Assembly (NCBI GenBank): GCA_948579355.1
Contig: CAPAOV010000020.1
Span: 1-51,971 of the forward strand
Reading direction: 5' to 3'
DNA: 51,971 nucleotides
Origin: an uncultured Eubacterium sp.
GTDB lineage: Bacteria; Bacillota; Clostridia; Lachnospirales; Lachnospiraceae
In this document: in pieces, positions 43,245-51,769 of the stretch
How the letters are laid out: each line of letters begins with the position of its first letter
How positions within the stretch are numbered: position 1 is the stretch's first letter
The notes under the pieces: model-generated
Told to the model about the DNA's origin: nothing
The model's input: only the letters and a program-made list of their open reading frames with translations
Database searches by the model: none
Position numbers and translations under genes: made by a program

Positions 43245-44290
43245 TCTTTCTCTTTCTTGTTTTGTTTCAAGTCAGTGACAGTAAAATGCGTATAAAGAGA
43301 GACGATACTGCTGACAATGACTAATACATAATAGCTGAACCCCCGGCTGACGAGCATGGATGCCGTCATCAGGGACGGACTGCCAAAGACAGGGGTAAAA
43401 ATCCGTTTGTAAAGTCCTTCGCTAATACCCATTCCCCCCGGTAAAGGCAGCATATCTACGGATATCGAAATGATGGATTGAAGAATGGTAACGGTCATAT
43501 AAGATTCCGTACTCAATCCAAAACTGCGATATACAAGATAGGTAATGGAAAACAGAAAAAACCGTTGGATAAAGGAAATAATGGTTGTGTTAAAAATAGC
43601 CATTTTATTTTCCTTGAGAAAGTTGGAAGCGCCCCGGTATGTTTCCATCGACTTTTCCAAACGCTCCGTACGGTTACTCTTTTCTTTCATCAGGTGTATT
43701 TTTTTAAGAAAAGAAAATCCTTTTGTGATGAGGAACTTTGCAGTTCCCGGCAAAAATACTAAAAGGCTCATAAAGCAGACGCAGAAGACATTCAGTGCAA
43801 TTCCGAGATAGAGAAAGAACTGAACGTCAGCACTCAGCGACTGGACTAACGACTGGCCGAAGACGGCAACTGCCAACCCGATAAAGACAAGAACAAATTT
43901 GTATTCAATCGTTACTAACATAAGAATGATAGTAGCCGTTGGAATATCAATGTTCTGTTTTTTCATATAGTATATCTGCATTGGCTGTCCACCCGTTGCC
44001 GACGGGGTGATACAACTGTAGAAAAAACCTACGAAAGAGTAGCGTATGCAATTGAAAAGCGGTACTTTTATGTGAACCGTGGCCAGCAGGTATTTAATAA
44101 TAACCGACTCACTGCAGACGTATAATATGACAAGCACAAAGCCTGCAATAAGAAAAGCCGGTGCAACTCCGTATAAAATAGATACGATTTCTCCAAAATC
44201 CTGACCACGAAACACCATCCACACAGTTGCGGCTAAAAGGGCAATGAGGAACGCCGCATTGAGAATGTTTTTTCTTGTTTTATTACTCAC
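43241..44290 (-). CDS. Lysylphosphatidylglycerol synthase TM-type / UPF0104 flippase-like membrane protein
   Basis: 349 residues with about eight to nine membrane segments. The motif GFFYSCITPSATGGQPMQIYY near 85-105 is the hallmark of the UPF0104 (AglD2/MprF N-terminal) family, linked to flipping lipid-linked molecules. There is no synthase domain. Position between a PAP2 gene and pssA suggests a role in the lipid pathway; substrate unknown. Confidence 0.88.
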   Translation of the reverse strand: MSNKTRKNILNAAFLIALLAATVWMVFRGQDFGEIVSILYGVAPAFLIAGFVLVILYVCSESVIIKYLLATVHIKVPLFNCIRYSFVGFFYSCITPSATGGQPMQIYYMKKQNIDIPTATIILMLVTIEYKFVLVFIGLAVAVFGQSLVQSLSADVQFFLYLGIALNVFCVCFMSLLVFLPGTAKFLITKGFSFLKKIHLMKEKSNRTERLEKSMETYRGASNFLKENKMAIFNTTIISFIQRFFLFSITYLVYRSFGLSTESYMTVTILQSIISISVDMLPLPGGMGISEGLYKRIFTPVFGSPSLMTASMLVSRGFSYYVLVIVSSIVSLYTHFTVTDLKQNKKEKE

Positions 44291-44999
44291 AAAATTCTCC
44301 TTTTAGTAAATGCAAAATTTTTTTATTTAATTTCGTAAAAACTTGTTCTACCAGCCGATAGGCGGAAATTCTCTGATTGATTTGGAAGAGGATTTCCGCA
44401 AGGGCAATGCCGGCGATAGTATCTATCCAATAGTGCTGTTTCGTAAACTGCGTGGACAGAACAACAAGGAGCGCTGCGATACACGAAAGCGCCTTATACC
44501 AGACGGGTATCTTATCGCTTTTGCGTATACCTGCAAAACAGAGCCAGCTCACAAGGCAGTGAATGGATGGAAACAGGTTTGCCGGCTGGTCAATTCCATA
44601 CAAAAAATTCAGCAAAAAGGCGCTTAATCCGCTCTCCGGTACAACCGGACGGATATTTGTAGTTGGCAGTGCAATAAAGAACAGGGCGCACACGAGCCGC
44701 GAACTCATATCCGTGATGACAAAACGGTAGAACATGGATTTGTTATCCTGATGTATTTTTGCGACTAAAATGTAATTTGCGACCCAAAATATATAGCAGC
44801 CAAAATAAATATAAATCCATTCCGTGACAAGTGGAACGGCAGTATCCCATGAAGTCGTAAAATCATGATGGTACCAATCTGCGCACAAAATCATAGTTCC
44901 GCTGTAGACAAGCATGTTTAAAGCGAAACAGGAAATCAGTGGAATAATGGCATAAAGCGGACAGATTGGCTCCACATATCTTTTCAGCCAATGATACAT
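44283..44999 (-). CDS. PAP2-type membrane phosphatase
   Basis: 238 residues, about six membrane segments. PAP2 signature parts: FPSIHCLVSW (motif 2, His) near 141 and TKQHYWIDTIAG (motif 3, His and Asp) near 185. Motif 1 (KX6RP) is not clear. Probably a lipid phosphatase, for example for phosphatidic acid, undecaprenyl diphosphate or an inositol-type lipid. First gene of the five-gene lipid operon; its end overlaps the start of the UPF0104 gene by 8 bases. Confidence 0.85.
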   Translation of the reverse strand: MYHWLKRYVEPICPLYAIIPLISCFALNMLVYSGTMILCADWYHHDFTTSWDTAVPLVTEWIYIYFGCYIFWVANYILVAKIHQDNKSMFYRFVITDMSSRLVCALFFIALPTTNIRPVVPESGLSAFLLNFLYGIDQPANLFPSIHCLVSWLCFAGIRKSDKIPVWYKALSCIAALLVVLSTQFTKQHYWIDTIAGIALAEILFQINQRISAYRLVEQVFTKLNKKILHLLKGEFCE

Positions 45000-45029
45000 A
45001 AGGTCATTCCTTTCTAAACATACCTTTTT

Positions 45030-45058
45030 ATTTTACAATATTTTTTTAACTTTTGCAA
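45030..45058 (-). promoter_or_regulatory. Sigma-A promoter of the phospholipid operon
   Basis: On the minus strand TTGCAA (45058-45053), 17 bases, TAAAAT (45035-45030), about 30 bases before the PAP2 start at 44999. A good fit in the otherwise gene-free divergent region. Plus-strand uppP lies on the other side; a TATAAT is seen at 45079 but without a well-spaced -35. Confidence 0.6.
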
Positions 45059-45163
45059 CTTATGATTGTTTTGCTTCTTATAATATGGTAATATATGTGT
45101 CGGTATGGAAGTAGATTATATACAGAGATATTTTGATATAGAAAGAACTATTGGGAGGTTTTT

Positions 45164-46009
45164 ATGGGACTTATGGATGTTTTGACAGCGGTTATCTGGG
45201 GAATCGTGGAGGGGATTACCGAATGGCTGCCGGTTAGCAGTACGGGACATATGATTTTGCTGGAACAATTCATAAATTTTAAAAATGAGGAATTCAGTGA
45301 AATGTTTTTGGTTGTTGTGCAGTTGGGTGCTATTTTGGCTGTCGTTCTCCTCTTTTGGGAGCGCATCTGGCCATTTCAGCGGAAAGATAAATCAGCGCCG
45401 ATGGTAAAAGGCAAAATTATGGGAATGTGGGGTAAAATTATTGTCGCCTGTCTGCCTGCGGCAGTTGTGGGCCTGCTGTTTGATGATATTATTGACGAAG
45501 TATTTTATAATCCCTATGTTGTGGCGGGCGCGCTGATTATTTACGGCGTACTGTTTATTTTAGTTGAGAATTGGAATAAAGGGCGGAGTCCGGCGATTAC
45601 ATCGGTGGCAGATATGGGATATGATGTAGTAATTATCATTGGTATTTTTCAGTTGTTAGCGGCTGTAGTTCCGGGAACTTCCCGCTCCGGAGCAACGATT
45701 ATTGGAGCTTTGCTTTTGGGAGTTTCGCGTGGCGCGGCGGCGGAATTTACTTTCTATCTGGCAATTCCGGTTATGTTTGGCGCCAGTCTTCTGAAAATTC
45801 TGAAAAGCGGATTCCACTTTGAATTTATGGGAACGGTTACTTTATTTACAGGTATGATTGTTGCCTTTTTTGTTTCGCTGTTTGTCATTCGATATTTGAT
45901 GAATTACATCCGCAAACATGATTTTAAGGCTTTTGGCTATTACCGTATTATTTTAGGCGTATTGGTGCTTGCCTACTTTTTGTTTGCCGGAGGTTTTCAG
46001 GCGGCCTGA
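45164..46009 (+). CDS. uppP: Undecaprenyl-diphosphatase
   Basis: 281 residues, about eight membrane segments, BacA/UppP family. Signatures: EWLPVSSTGH near 22-31 and GTSRSGATIIGALLLGVSR near 171-189. Recycles undecaprenyl pyrophosphate to the monophosphate carrier for peptidoglycan synthesis and gives bacitracin tolerance. AGGAGG-like TTGGGAGG lies before the ATG. Confidence 0.96.
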   Translation: MGLMDVLTAVIWGIVEGITEWLPVSSTGHMILLEQFINFKNEEFSEMFLVVVQLGAILAVVLLFWERIWPFQRKDKSAPMVKGKIMGMWGKIIVACLPAAVVGLLFDDIIDEVFYNPYVVAGALIIYGVLFILVENWNKGRSPAITSVADMGYDVVIIIGIFQLLAAVVPGTSRSGATIIGALLLGVSRGAAAEFTFYLAIPVMFGASLLKILKSGFHFEFMGTVTLFTGMIVAFFVSLFVIRYLMNYIRKHDFKAFGYYRIILGVLVLAYFLFAGGFQAA

Positions 46010-46024
46010 TGTTGTGCGCGGGCG

Positions 46025-46606
46025 CTAAGCGATTGGAATTTGCGGCAGCCCTAAATAATTGAGAAGCCCCACATAGATGGCATAGGCAAATTGATAGGGC
46101 TCGTTGGCGAGCAGATAAGCGTCCTCTTCGTTGGAAATGTAGGCAAGTTCTACGAGTACGGCAGGCATATTCGTCCGCCGTAGTACATAGAGCGAAGGGC
46201 GGACGAAGACGCCGTTATATTTTGTGTCAAGACGCCGTACAATTTCCGCTACGATTTGCTCGCCCAGATAGTAGGCTGGTGAGTTCGCACTATAGACATA
46301 GGCTTCTGTTCCGTTGATTGCCGGATTGACATTGGCGTTTACATGGATGCTGATAAAATAATTTGCCCCCCATGCGTTGGCGGCCTCGGTGCGCGCGCGC
46401 AGGCTCGAGGAGTTGTCATAGCCGAGAATATCATCCGGCGTCTGGCGTGAAGTAATGGCGTCAAAGCGGTAGTCGGCGTTTAGGATATTGGCGAGATAGG
46501 TACCAACCAGATATGTGATATCCTGTTCGCGAAGTCCGAATCCTTCCGCTCCGGCGTTGAAACCATAAGGATTGTGACCCTGGTCAACAAAGACTCGTAT
46601 TGGCAT
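46025..46606 (-). CDS. N-acetylmuramoyl-L-alanine amidase (Amidase_3)
   Basis: 193 residues with no signal peptide, only the catalytic domain. Zinc residues of the family are visible: H11 (VFVDQGHNPYG), E27 (GLREQD), the His of SIHVNANVN near 93, and the Glu of LVELAYISNEED near 168. Cuts the bond between muramic acid and the first alanine of the stem peptide. The signal-less form resembles CwlC-like enzymes released by mother-cell lysis or used at sporulation. The latter is inference. Confidence 0.9.
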   Translation of the reverse strand: MPIRVFVDQGHNPYGFNAGAEGFGLREQDITYLVGTYLANILNADYRFDAITSRQTPDDILGYDNSSSLRARTEAANAWGANYFISIHVNANVNPAINGTEAYVYSANSPAYYLGEQIVAEIVRRLDTKYNGVFVRPSLYVLRRTNMPAVLVELAYISNEEDAYLLANEPYQFAYAIYVGLLNYLGLPQIPIA

Positions 46607-46665
46607 AAAACGTCCTTTTCATTCTGTATGATTGGTTTATTATATGAAAAACGGGGGGGATTGTG

Positions 46666-47379
46666 ATGAAGAAAATGAGGTTGGACAAGTTTTTGGCAAC
46701 ATATACGACGTTGAGCCGTAAGGAGGCAAAACGGAGTATCCGTCAGGGGGAGATACAGGTTGACGGCGAGACGGTCTTAGAGGGAGAAAAGAAAATATCG
46801 CCCTGTCAGCATATTTGTATGCGGGGTCAGAGGATAGAAGCAAAAGAGCACATCTATATTATGATGAATAAACCTGCGGGGGTATTATCCGCCACGAGAG
46901 ACAAGAGTGAAATGACAGTAGTAGAATGCGTTGAATGCGAGGGTCACGAGCTGTTTCCGGTCGGGCGTCTGGACAAAGATACGGAGGGATTTTTACTGCT
47001 GACCGACGACGGGCAACTGGCGCATCGGTTACTGTCTCCGGCGTACCATGTACCGAAAACGTATTATTTTACTTATGAGGGCGGACTCGCGGAAAATGCC
47101 GCAGAGCTTGTGGCGGAGGGAATCGATATAGGGGAGGGAGTCCGGACGAAAGCGGGCGTTTTGTGCTTGCGTGAAACGGGAACGGCAGAGCTGACTATTG
47201 AAGAGGGAAAATATCATCAGGTCAAGCGCATGATAGCGGCGTTAGGCGGGAGAGTAACCTATTTAAAAAGAATATCCATGGCGGGGCTTGCGTTGGATGA
47301 TAATTTGCGGCCGGGAGAATACCGTGAATTAACAGAGGACGAGCTTGCCGTTTTGACAGAGAGCGCGAACAGGAACTAA
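46666..47379 (+). CDS. RsuA/RluB-type pseudouridine synthase
   Basis: 237 residues. N-terminal S4 RNA-binding domain (RLDKFLATYTTLSRKEAKR), then the catalytic core with GRLDKDTEGFLLLTDDG (the Asp is nucleophile) near 110 and YHQVKRMI near 183. Likely modifies 16S rRNA at position 516 (RsuA type) or a 23S site (RluB/E type); it is not resolvable here. Start chosen at ATG 46666 after GGGGGGA; GTG 46663 and ATG 46675 are alternatives. Confidence 0.9.
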   Translation: MKKMRLDKFLATYTTLSRKEAKRSIRQGEIQVDGETVLEGEKKISPCQHICMRGQRIEAKEHIYIMMNKPAGVLSATRDKSEMTVVECVECEGHELFPVGRLDKDTEGFLLLTDDGQLAHRLLSPAYHVPKTYYFTYEGGLAENAAELVAEGIDIGEGVRTKAGVLCLRETGTAELTIEEGKYHQVKRMIAALGGRVTYLKRISMAGLALDDNLRPGEYRELTEDELAVLTESANRN

Positions 47380-47397
47380 TGATTTGAGAGGAAAAAA

Positions 47398-47424
47398 GAG
47401 TGAAAAATAAATTTTTTACTCAGG
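47398..47424 (+). terminator. Weak terminator after the pseudouridine synthase gene
   Basis: GAGTGAAAAA facing TTTTTTACTC, a near-perfect palindrome around AAAT; AT-rich so of low stability. Confidence 0.4.
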
Positions 47425-47433
47425 GAGTTTGTG

Positions 47434-47475
47434 CGCACACGCCCAAACTTCTTTATGCACAAGAAGGCGTGTGCG
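47434..47475 (+). promoter_or_regulatory. Strong two-part hairpin just upstream of the RNase HI ribosome site
   Basis: CGCACACGC (47434-47442) pairs with GCGTGTGCG (47467-47475), and inside it CTTCTT (47448-47453) pairs with AAGAAG (47461-47466) around a 7-base loop. The ribosome site GGAGA begins a few bases after the stem. No T-run, so it is not an ordinary terminator; it may control translation or protect the 5' end. Confidence 0.5.
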
Positions 47476-47488
47476 AATGGAGATAACT

Positions 47489-48145
47489 ATGGCAAAAAAG
47501 AAATTTTATGTAGTGAAAAAGGGAAAGACACCGGGGATTTATTCCACATGGGACGAGTGTAAAAGTCAGGTCGAGGGGGTTTCCGGCGCTCAGTATAAAG
47601 GCTTTGCCACGCAGCAGGAAGCGTTTGATTATGCCGGTGAGGAACTGGTACAAAAGGCTGTATCCGACAACAGGCAGACGATGTTGTCGTTACCGGTGGA
47701 AAAGTCTTTGCAGCCGTTGCCAGAACTTGCGAGCGGCGAAGCGCTCGCCTACGTGGACGGGAGTTATAACGCAGAGACGAAACAATACAGTTGCGGTGTC
47801 GTATTTATTTATGCGGGGAAAGAGAGGCATCTGTGCAAAAAGGAAGAAGATGAAGAGATGGCGGCGATGCGTAACGTAGCCGGAGAGATTATGGGCGCGA
47901 GACTGGCAATGGAAGAAGCTCTGCGGCAGGGAGCCGACAGTCTGACAATTGTATACGACTATCAGGGGATAGCCGCATGGTGTACCGGCGACTGGAAGAC
48001 AAATAAAAAGGGAACCAAAGCATATAAAGCATACTATGATTCCCTTCAGGGGAAACTTTCCGTCCGTTTTAAAAAAGTAAAAGGCCACTCTGGAGACGCT
48101 TATAACGATTTGGCGGATTCGCTGGCAAAGAAACTGATTTTCTAA
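47489..48145 (+). CDS. rnhA: RNase HI with N-terminal hybrid-binding domain
   Basis: 218 residues from ATG 47489 (GGAGA 5 bases upstream; the frame to 47429 has no ribosome site). The N-terminal ~45 residues (KKKFYVVKKGKTPGIYSTW, GAQYKGFATQQEAFDY) are the RNA-DNA hybrid-binding (caulimovirus VI type) domain. The catalytic core follows from about 83 with D in YVDGSYN, E in NVAGEIMGARL, D in IVYDYQGI and D in YNDLADSLA. Cuts the RNA strand of RNA-DNA hybrids. Its stop overlaps the convergent ppk stop by 4 bases. Confidence 0.94.
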   Translation: MAKKKFYVVKKGKTPGIYSTWDECKSQVEGVSGAQYKGFATQQEAFDYAGEELVQKAVSDNRQTMLSLPVEKSLQPLPELASGEALAYVDGSYNAETKQYSCGVVFIYAGKERHLCKKEEDEEMAAMRNVAGEIMGARLAMEEALRQGADSLTIVYDYQGIAAWCTGDWKTNKKGTKAYKAYYDSLQGKLSVRFKKVKGHSGDAYNDLADSLAKKLIF

Positions 48146-50193
48146 TGTTCCATCGCCTGTTTACAAAAATACATTTGTGAATTAAGAGGTGTTTTCCCTC
48201 GTTGGTCTACTTTCTCATAAGTGCCGTCCGGCATGAGAATGTGGGCCTTTTTTGTATCGGCTAACTGGATATCCAGAATATGTTTTATTTTATCCTGTAA
48301 TTCCGGGTCTTCTACCGGAAAAAGTATTTCAACTCTCTTATCCAGATTACGCGGCATCCAGTCGGCGCTTCCCATGTAAAATTCGGGTATGCCGTTATTT
48401 TCAAAGTAAAAAATGCGGGAGTGCTCTAAAAACGTACCGACAATGGAACGAACATGGATGTTCTCGCTCAGTCCAGGAACTCCTGCGCGCAGGCAGCAGA
48501 TTCCCCGCACAATAAGACGTATATTTACGCCGGCAGCAGAAGCTTCATACAGGGCTTTGATAATACCGGGGTCGCAGAGAGAATTCATTTTGGCGATAAT
48601 GGCGGCCGGCCGTCCTTTTTTCGCGTTATCGCATTCCCTTGCAATGAGGGAGAGGAAACGGTCGCGGAGCCAGAGAGGAGCGAGGGACAGTTTGTTCCAC
48701 GCCAGCGGCTCGGAATAGCCGGAAAGCATATTAAAGACTGCAGTGGCGTCTTCACCGTAACGTGGTTTGCAGGTAAAGATTCCCATATCCGTATATAGTT
48801 TGGCGGTAGAATCATTGTAGTTGCCGGTGCCCAGATGGACGTAGCGGCGGATTCCGTCTTCTTCTTTGCGCACGACAAGAGTAATTTTGCTGTGAGTTTT
48901 TAAGCCAACCAGACCATAGATAACGTGGCAGCCGGCTTTTTCCAGTTTGCGGGCCCAGACAATATTATTTTCCTCGTCAAAACGGGCTTTCAGCTCGACG
49001 AGTACTGAAACCTGCTTCCCATTTTCTGCTGCCTCCGCTAAAGAAGCAATAATAGGGGAGTGACTGCTGACACGGTACAGGGTCTGTTTGATGGCAAGGA
49101 CATTGGCATCCTTGGCTGCTGCGCGTACAAAATTGACTACCGGCTCAAACGATTCATAAGGGTGATGGAGAAGAATGTCCCGTTCCCGTATCTGTTCAAA
49201 TAAATTGCGCGTCGAATCGAGCATGGCCGGCGGCTGTGGAATATATTTTTTGTCTTTAAGCTGTTCAAAACCCTCTAGGTCGTATACTTTCATAAGAAAC
49301 GTTAAATCGAGCGGGCCGTTGATTTTGAAAATGGAATCTTCGGCGATACGCAATTCCCTGCGAAGCGTTTTCAGGAGACGTTTGTCAATGTTATCTTCCA
49401 CTTCAAGACGGATGGCCTCTCCCCACTGCCGTTTCTTGAGCTGTTTTTCTATCTCAATCAAGAGGTCTGCCGCCTCATCTTCATCAATGGTGAGGTCTGC
49501 GTTGCGCATAACGCGGAATGGAGTGGCGCAGAGTACTTTGTAGTTCATAAAAAGTTTCTGGATGTTCTTTTCTATAATCTGTTCTAACAGGATAATCGTC
49601 GTACAGTTATCTTCGTCTTCTGGAATGGTGACTACGCGGGGAAGAACAGAAGGAACCTGTACCAAAGCAAAATCAATGGTATCCTTTTTCTTTTTATCCA
49701 TTAACAGCGCTCCGATATTGAGCGATTTATTGCGTATGAGCGGAAATGGACGCGAAGAATCAACGGCCATCGGCGTCAATACCGGAAAGACTTCCTGCTT
49801 AAAGTAAGTATCGACATAATCGGTCTGTTCCTGTGTTAATTTTTCATATTCGGTTACTATTTTCAGTCCGGCTTTGCGCAGTGCAGGCAAAAAGGAACGA
49901 TTGTAAGTGGTGTATTGGGTGGTGGCAAATTTGTGCGTCGCTTTGAGGATGGCGTCAATCTGCTCTTTACTTGTCATTCCCGCAATGTCCTTTTTCGTGT
50001 AGCCGGCATTGACTTGATCTTTGAGGGAGGCAACGCGTATCATAAAAAACTCATCTAAATTAGAGGCGGTGATACTGAGAAATTTTAAGCGCTCCATCAA
50101 TGGTATGTTTTTATCCCGTGCCTCGGAGAGAACGCGCCAGTTAAAATCCAGCCAGCTCAGTTCCCGATTTTGAAAACATTCTTTTTGTTCCAT
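48142..50193 (-). CDS. ppk: Polyphosphate kinase 1
   Basis: 683 residues. Reversible synthesis of polyphosphate from ATP. Seen: the N-terminal helical domain (ELSWLDFNWRVLSEARD), the phosphohistidine region LKTHSKITLVVR near 436, HLGTGNYNDSTAKLYTD near 458, and the second His domain ending in GSADWMPRNLDKRVEILFPV. Length normal. Four bases after ppx, so the pair is one operon that makes and breaks polyphosphate. Confidence 0.97.
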   Translation of the reverse strand: MEQKECFQNRELSWLDFNWRVLSEARDKNIPLMERLKFLSITASNLDEFFMIRVASLKDQVNAGYTKKDIAGMTSKEQIDAILKATHKFATTQYTTYNRSFLPALRKAGLKIVTEYEKLTQEQTDYVDTYFKQEVFPVLTPMAVDSSRPFPLIRNKSLNIGALLMDKKKKDTIDFALVQVPSVLPRVVTIPEDEDNCTTIILLEQIIEKNIQKLFMNYKVLCATPFRVMRNADLTIDEDEAADLLIEIEKQLKKRQWGEAIRLEVEDNIDKRLLKTLRRELRIAEDSIFKINGPLDLTFLMKVYDLEGFEQLKDKKYIPQPPAMLDSTRNLFEQIRERDILLHHPYESFEPVVNFVRAAAKDANVLAIKQTLYRVSSHSPIIASLAEAAENGKQVSVLVELKARFDEENNIVWARKLEKAGCHVIYGLVGLKTHSKITLVVRKEEDGIRRYVHLGTGNYNDSTAKLYTDMGIFTCKPRYGEDATAVFNMLSGYSEPLAWNKLSLAPLWLRDRFLSLIARECDNAKKGRPAAIIAKMNSLCDPGIIKALYEASAAGVNIRLIVRGICCLRAGVPGLSENIHVRSIVGTFLEHSRIFYFENNGIPEFYMGSADWMPRNLDKRVEILFPVEDPELQDKIKHILDIQLADTKKAHILMPDGTYEKVDQRGKTPLNSQMYFCKQAMEH

Positions 50194-50196
50194 GAT

Positions 50197-51711
50197 TTAC
50201 CCTCTCTTTCCACTTCTTTTTTGGCGTAGTTGCGGCCGGATGCCGAATACTTCTTCGAAGACGTCTGCTTTATGATAAAAGAGCCCCTTTTCCAATGTGA
50301 TATCAGCCATAGTATCCGCAGTAATGGTCAGAATGCCATCCTGCAAGGTCACCCCTACCTTTTTTATTTTTTGTCGGTTGCTTTTATCCAGTACGTTTGC
50401 CGTTTTTAAAATAGCGTTTAATTTTACGATGGTAATGTATTCATCACGCGTGAAGTCTTCCTCCAAATCTTCAAAACGAGGGAAAGAGGCTTCGTTGTAC
50501 CTTACCATATTGGCAATCATGGCGCGCTCAATATGCGAAATTCCAATAATTTCAGTCGACATAATAATGCGATAGGAGCATTCCCGGGACTGAATTTCAT
50601 TGATGTAAGAACCGCAGCTATGCAGGATAACGCCTAATTGAAGAAGCAGACGCTCCCGTTTGCCGAGTCCGTGGAGTTTCCGGATGCGGTCAAAGATTTG
50701 CAGCGCCAAAGCCTGCACGTTTTCGACGTGTTCCCTGTCGACATGATATTTATTCGCAATACTCAGCGATGCGGATAAGATGTCTTCTGTGAAATTGTGG
50801 GCCGATGTAATACGCATTTTCTTTTCGGCATACTCCGCCGCGATTACGTCGCACAAATTAATATTGGACAGAAGTATATCTTCACAGTTTGTCAAATCCG
50901 ATATTTTCTGACAGAGTATCAGCGTCGGCAGAAATAAAGTTGCCTGCGTGCCGATTAAGTCTTTCGGAAATTTATTCCTGTTCAGCCATTTCGATGGAAG
51001 AGTGCCGTCGAAATCACTGTGGTCTTTTTGGATATAATAATATATTTCCGGAATCATTTCCCCCACGGCAATTATGTGTTCCACTGATGTAGAATGCAAA
51101 TTTAGTTTTTGAAAATAGACTAAATCGCGCTCAATATATTCATCTATCAATCCCTGAAAATCGTACGTCTCTTCGCGCATGGCTTCAAGTAACTCGCGGA
51201 TACGGGAGGAGCCTAGTAAGAGATTTTGCGTGAGCTGCAGTTTTCCGTTTTCAAAAAAGGAAAGCTGTACGCTTCCGGCTCCTATGTCAATAACGAGAGT
51301 TCCCTCTTCAATCAAATCTTCAAAGGATTGTTCGCGCAGCGCCACGGCTTTAAAATAAAGGAAACGGGCCTCGCTGTTGCTCAACGTGCAAACATGAAAT
51401 CCGGTCTGTATTTTTATCTGGTCGATGACAACGAGGGAATTACTGGCCTCACGCAGGGCGCTGGTCGCATATGCCTGAATGACTTCCGCACCGTATTCTT
51501 TTATGCTTCGTTTGAAGTCATTAAGTATTTTGCAGATTTCATCAACACTCTGATAAGAAATGAATCCCTTTGTATATGTTTCCGTGCCCAGAGATATTTT
51601 GTGCCGAATGTAAGTCAGTTCACGAATGCCGCGTTGTTTGGACATTTCATAAATCTTCATGGATAACTCATGGGAGCCTACATCAATGGCTGCAAAAGTA
51701 ATAGATGCCAT
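50197..51711 (-). CDS. ppx: Exopolyphosphatase / pppGpp phosphohydrolase (Ppx/GppA) with HD domain
   Basis: 504 residues. The N-terminal ASKHA-fold part has AIDVGSHELSMKI near 8, ATSALREASN near 87 and DIGAGSVQLSFF near 145. The C-terminal ~200 residues are an HD-type helical domain (the Ppx/GppA HD region). Hydrolyses terminal phosphates of polyphosphate, or pppGpp; sequence alone does not decide. First gene of the ppx-ppk operon; start ATG at 51711 after GGAGGG. Confidence 0.92.
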   Translation of the reverse strand: MASITFAAIDVGSHELSMKIYEMSKQRGIRELTYIRHKISLGTETYTKGFISYQSVDEICKILNDFKRSIKEYGAEVIQAYATSALREASNSLVVIDQIKIQTGFHVCTLSNSEARFLYFKAVALREQSFEDLIEEGTLVIDIGAGSVQLSFFENGKLQLTQNLLLGSSRIRELLEAMREETYDFQGLIDEYIERDLVYFQKLNLHSTSVEHIIAVGEMIPEIYYYIQKDHSDFDGTLPSKWLNRNKFPKDLIGTQATLFLPTLILCQKISDLTNCEDILLSNINLCDVIAAEYAEKKMRITSAHNFTEDILSASLSIANKYHVDREHVENVQALALQIFDRIRKLHGLGKRERLLLQLGVILHSCGSYINEIQSRECSYRIIMSTEIIGISHIERAMIANMVRYNEASFPRFEDLEEDFTRDEYITIVKLNAILKTANVLDKSNRQKIKKVGVTLQDGILTITADTMADITLEKGLFYHKADVFEEVFGIRPQLRQKRSGKRG

Positions 51712-51740
51712 ACATTTTCCCTCCTTTTCATTATACTTCT

Positions 51741-51769
51741 ATTGTACACGGAAACCGATGAATTTGCAA
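51741..51769 (-). promoter_or_regulatory. Promoter of the ppx-ppk operon
   Basis: Minus strand TTGCAA (51769-51764), 17 bases, TACAAT (51746-51741), about 30 bases before the ppx ATG. A second TATAAT lies slightly closer (51735-51730). Well placed. Confidence 0.65.
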
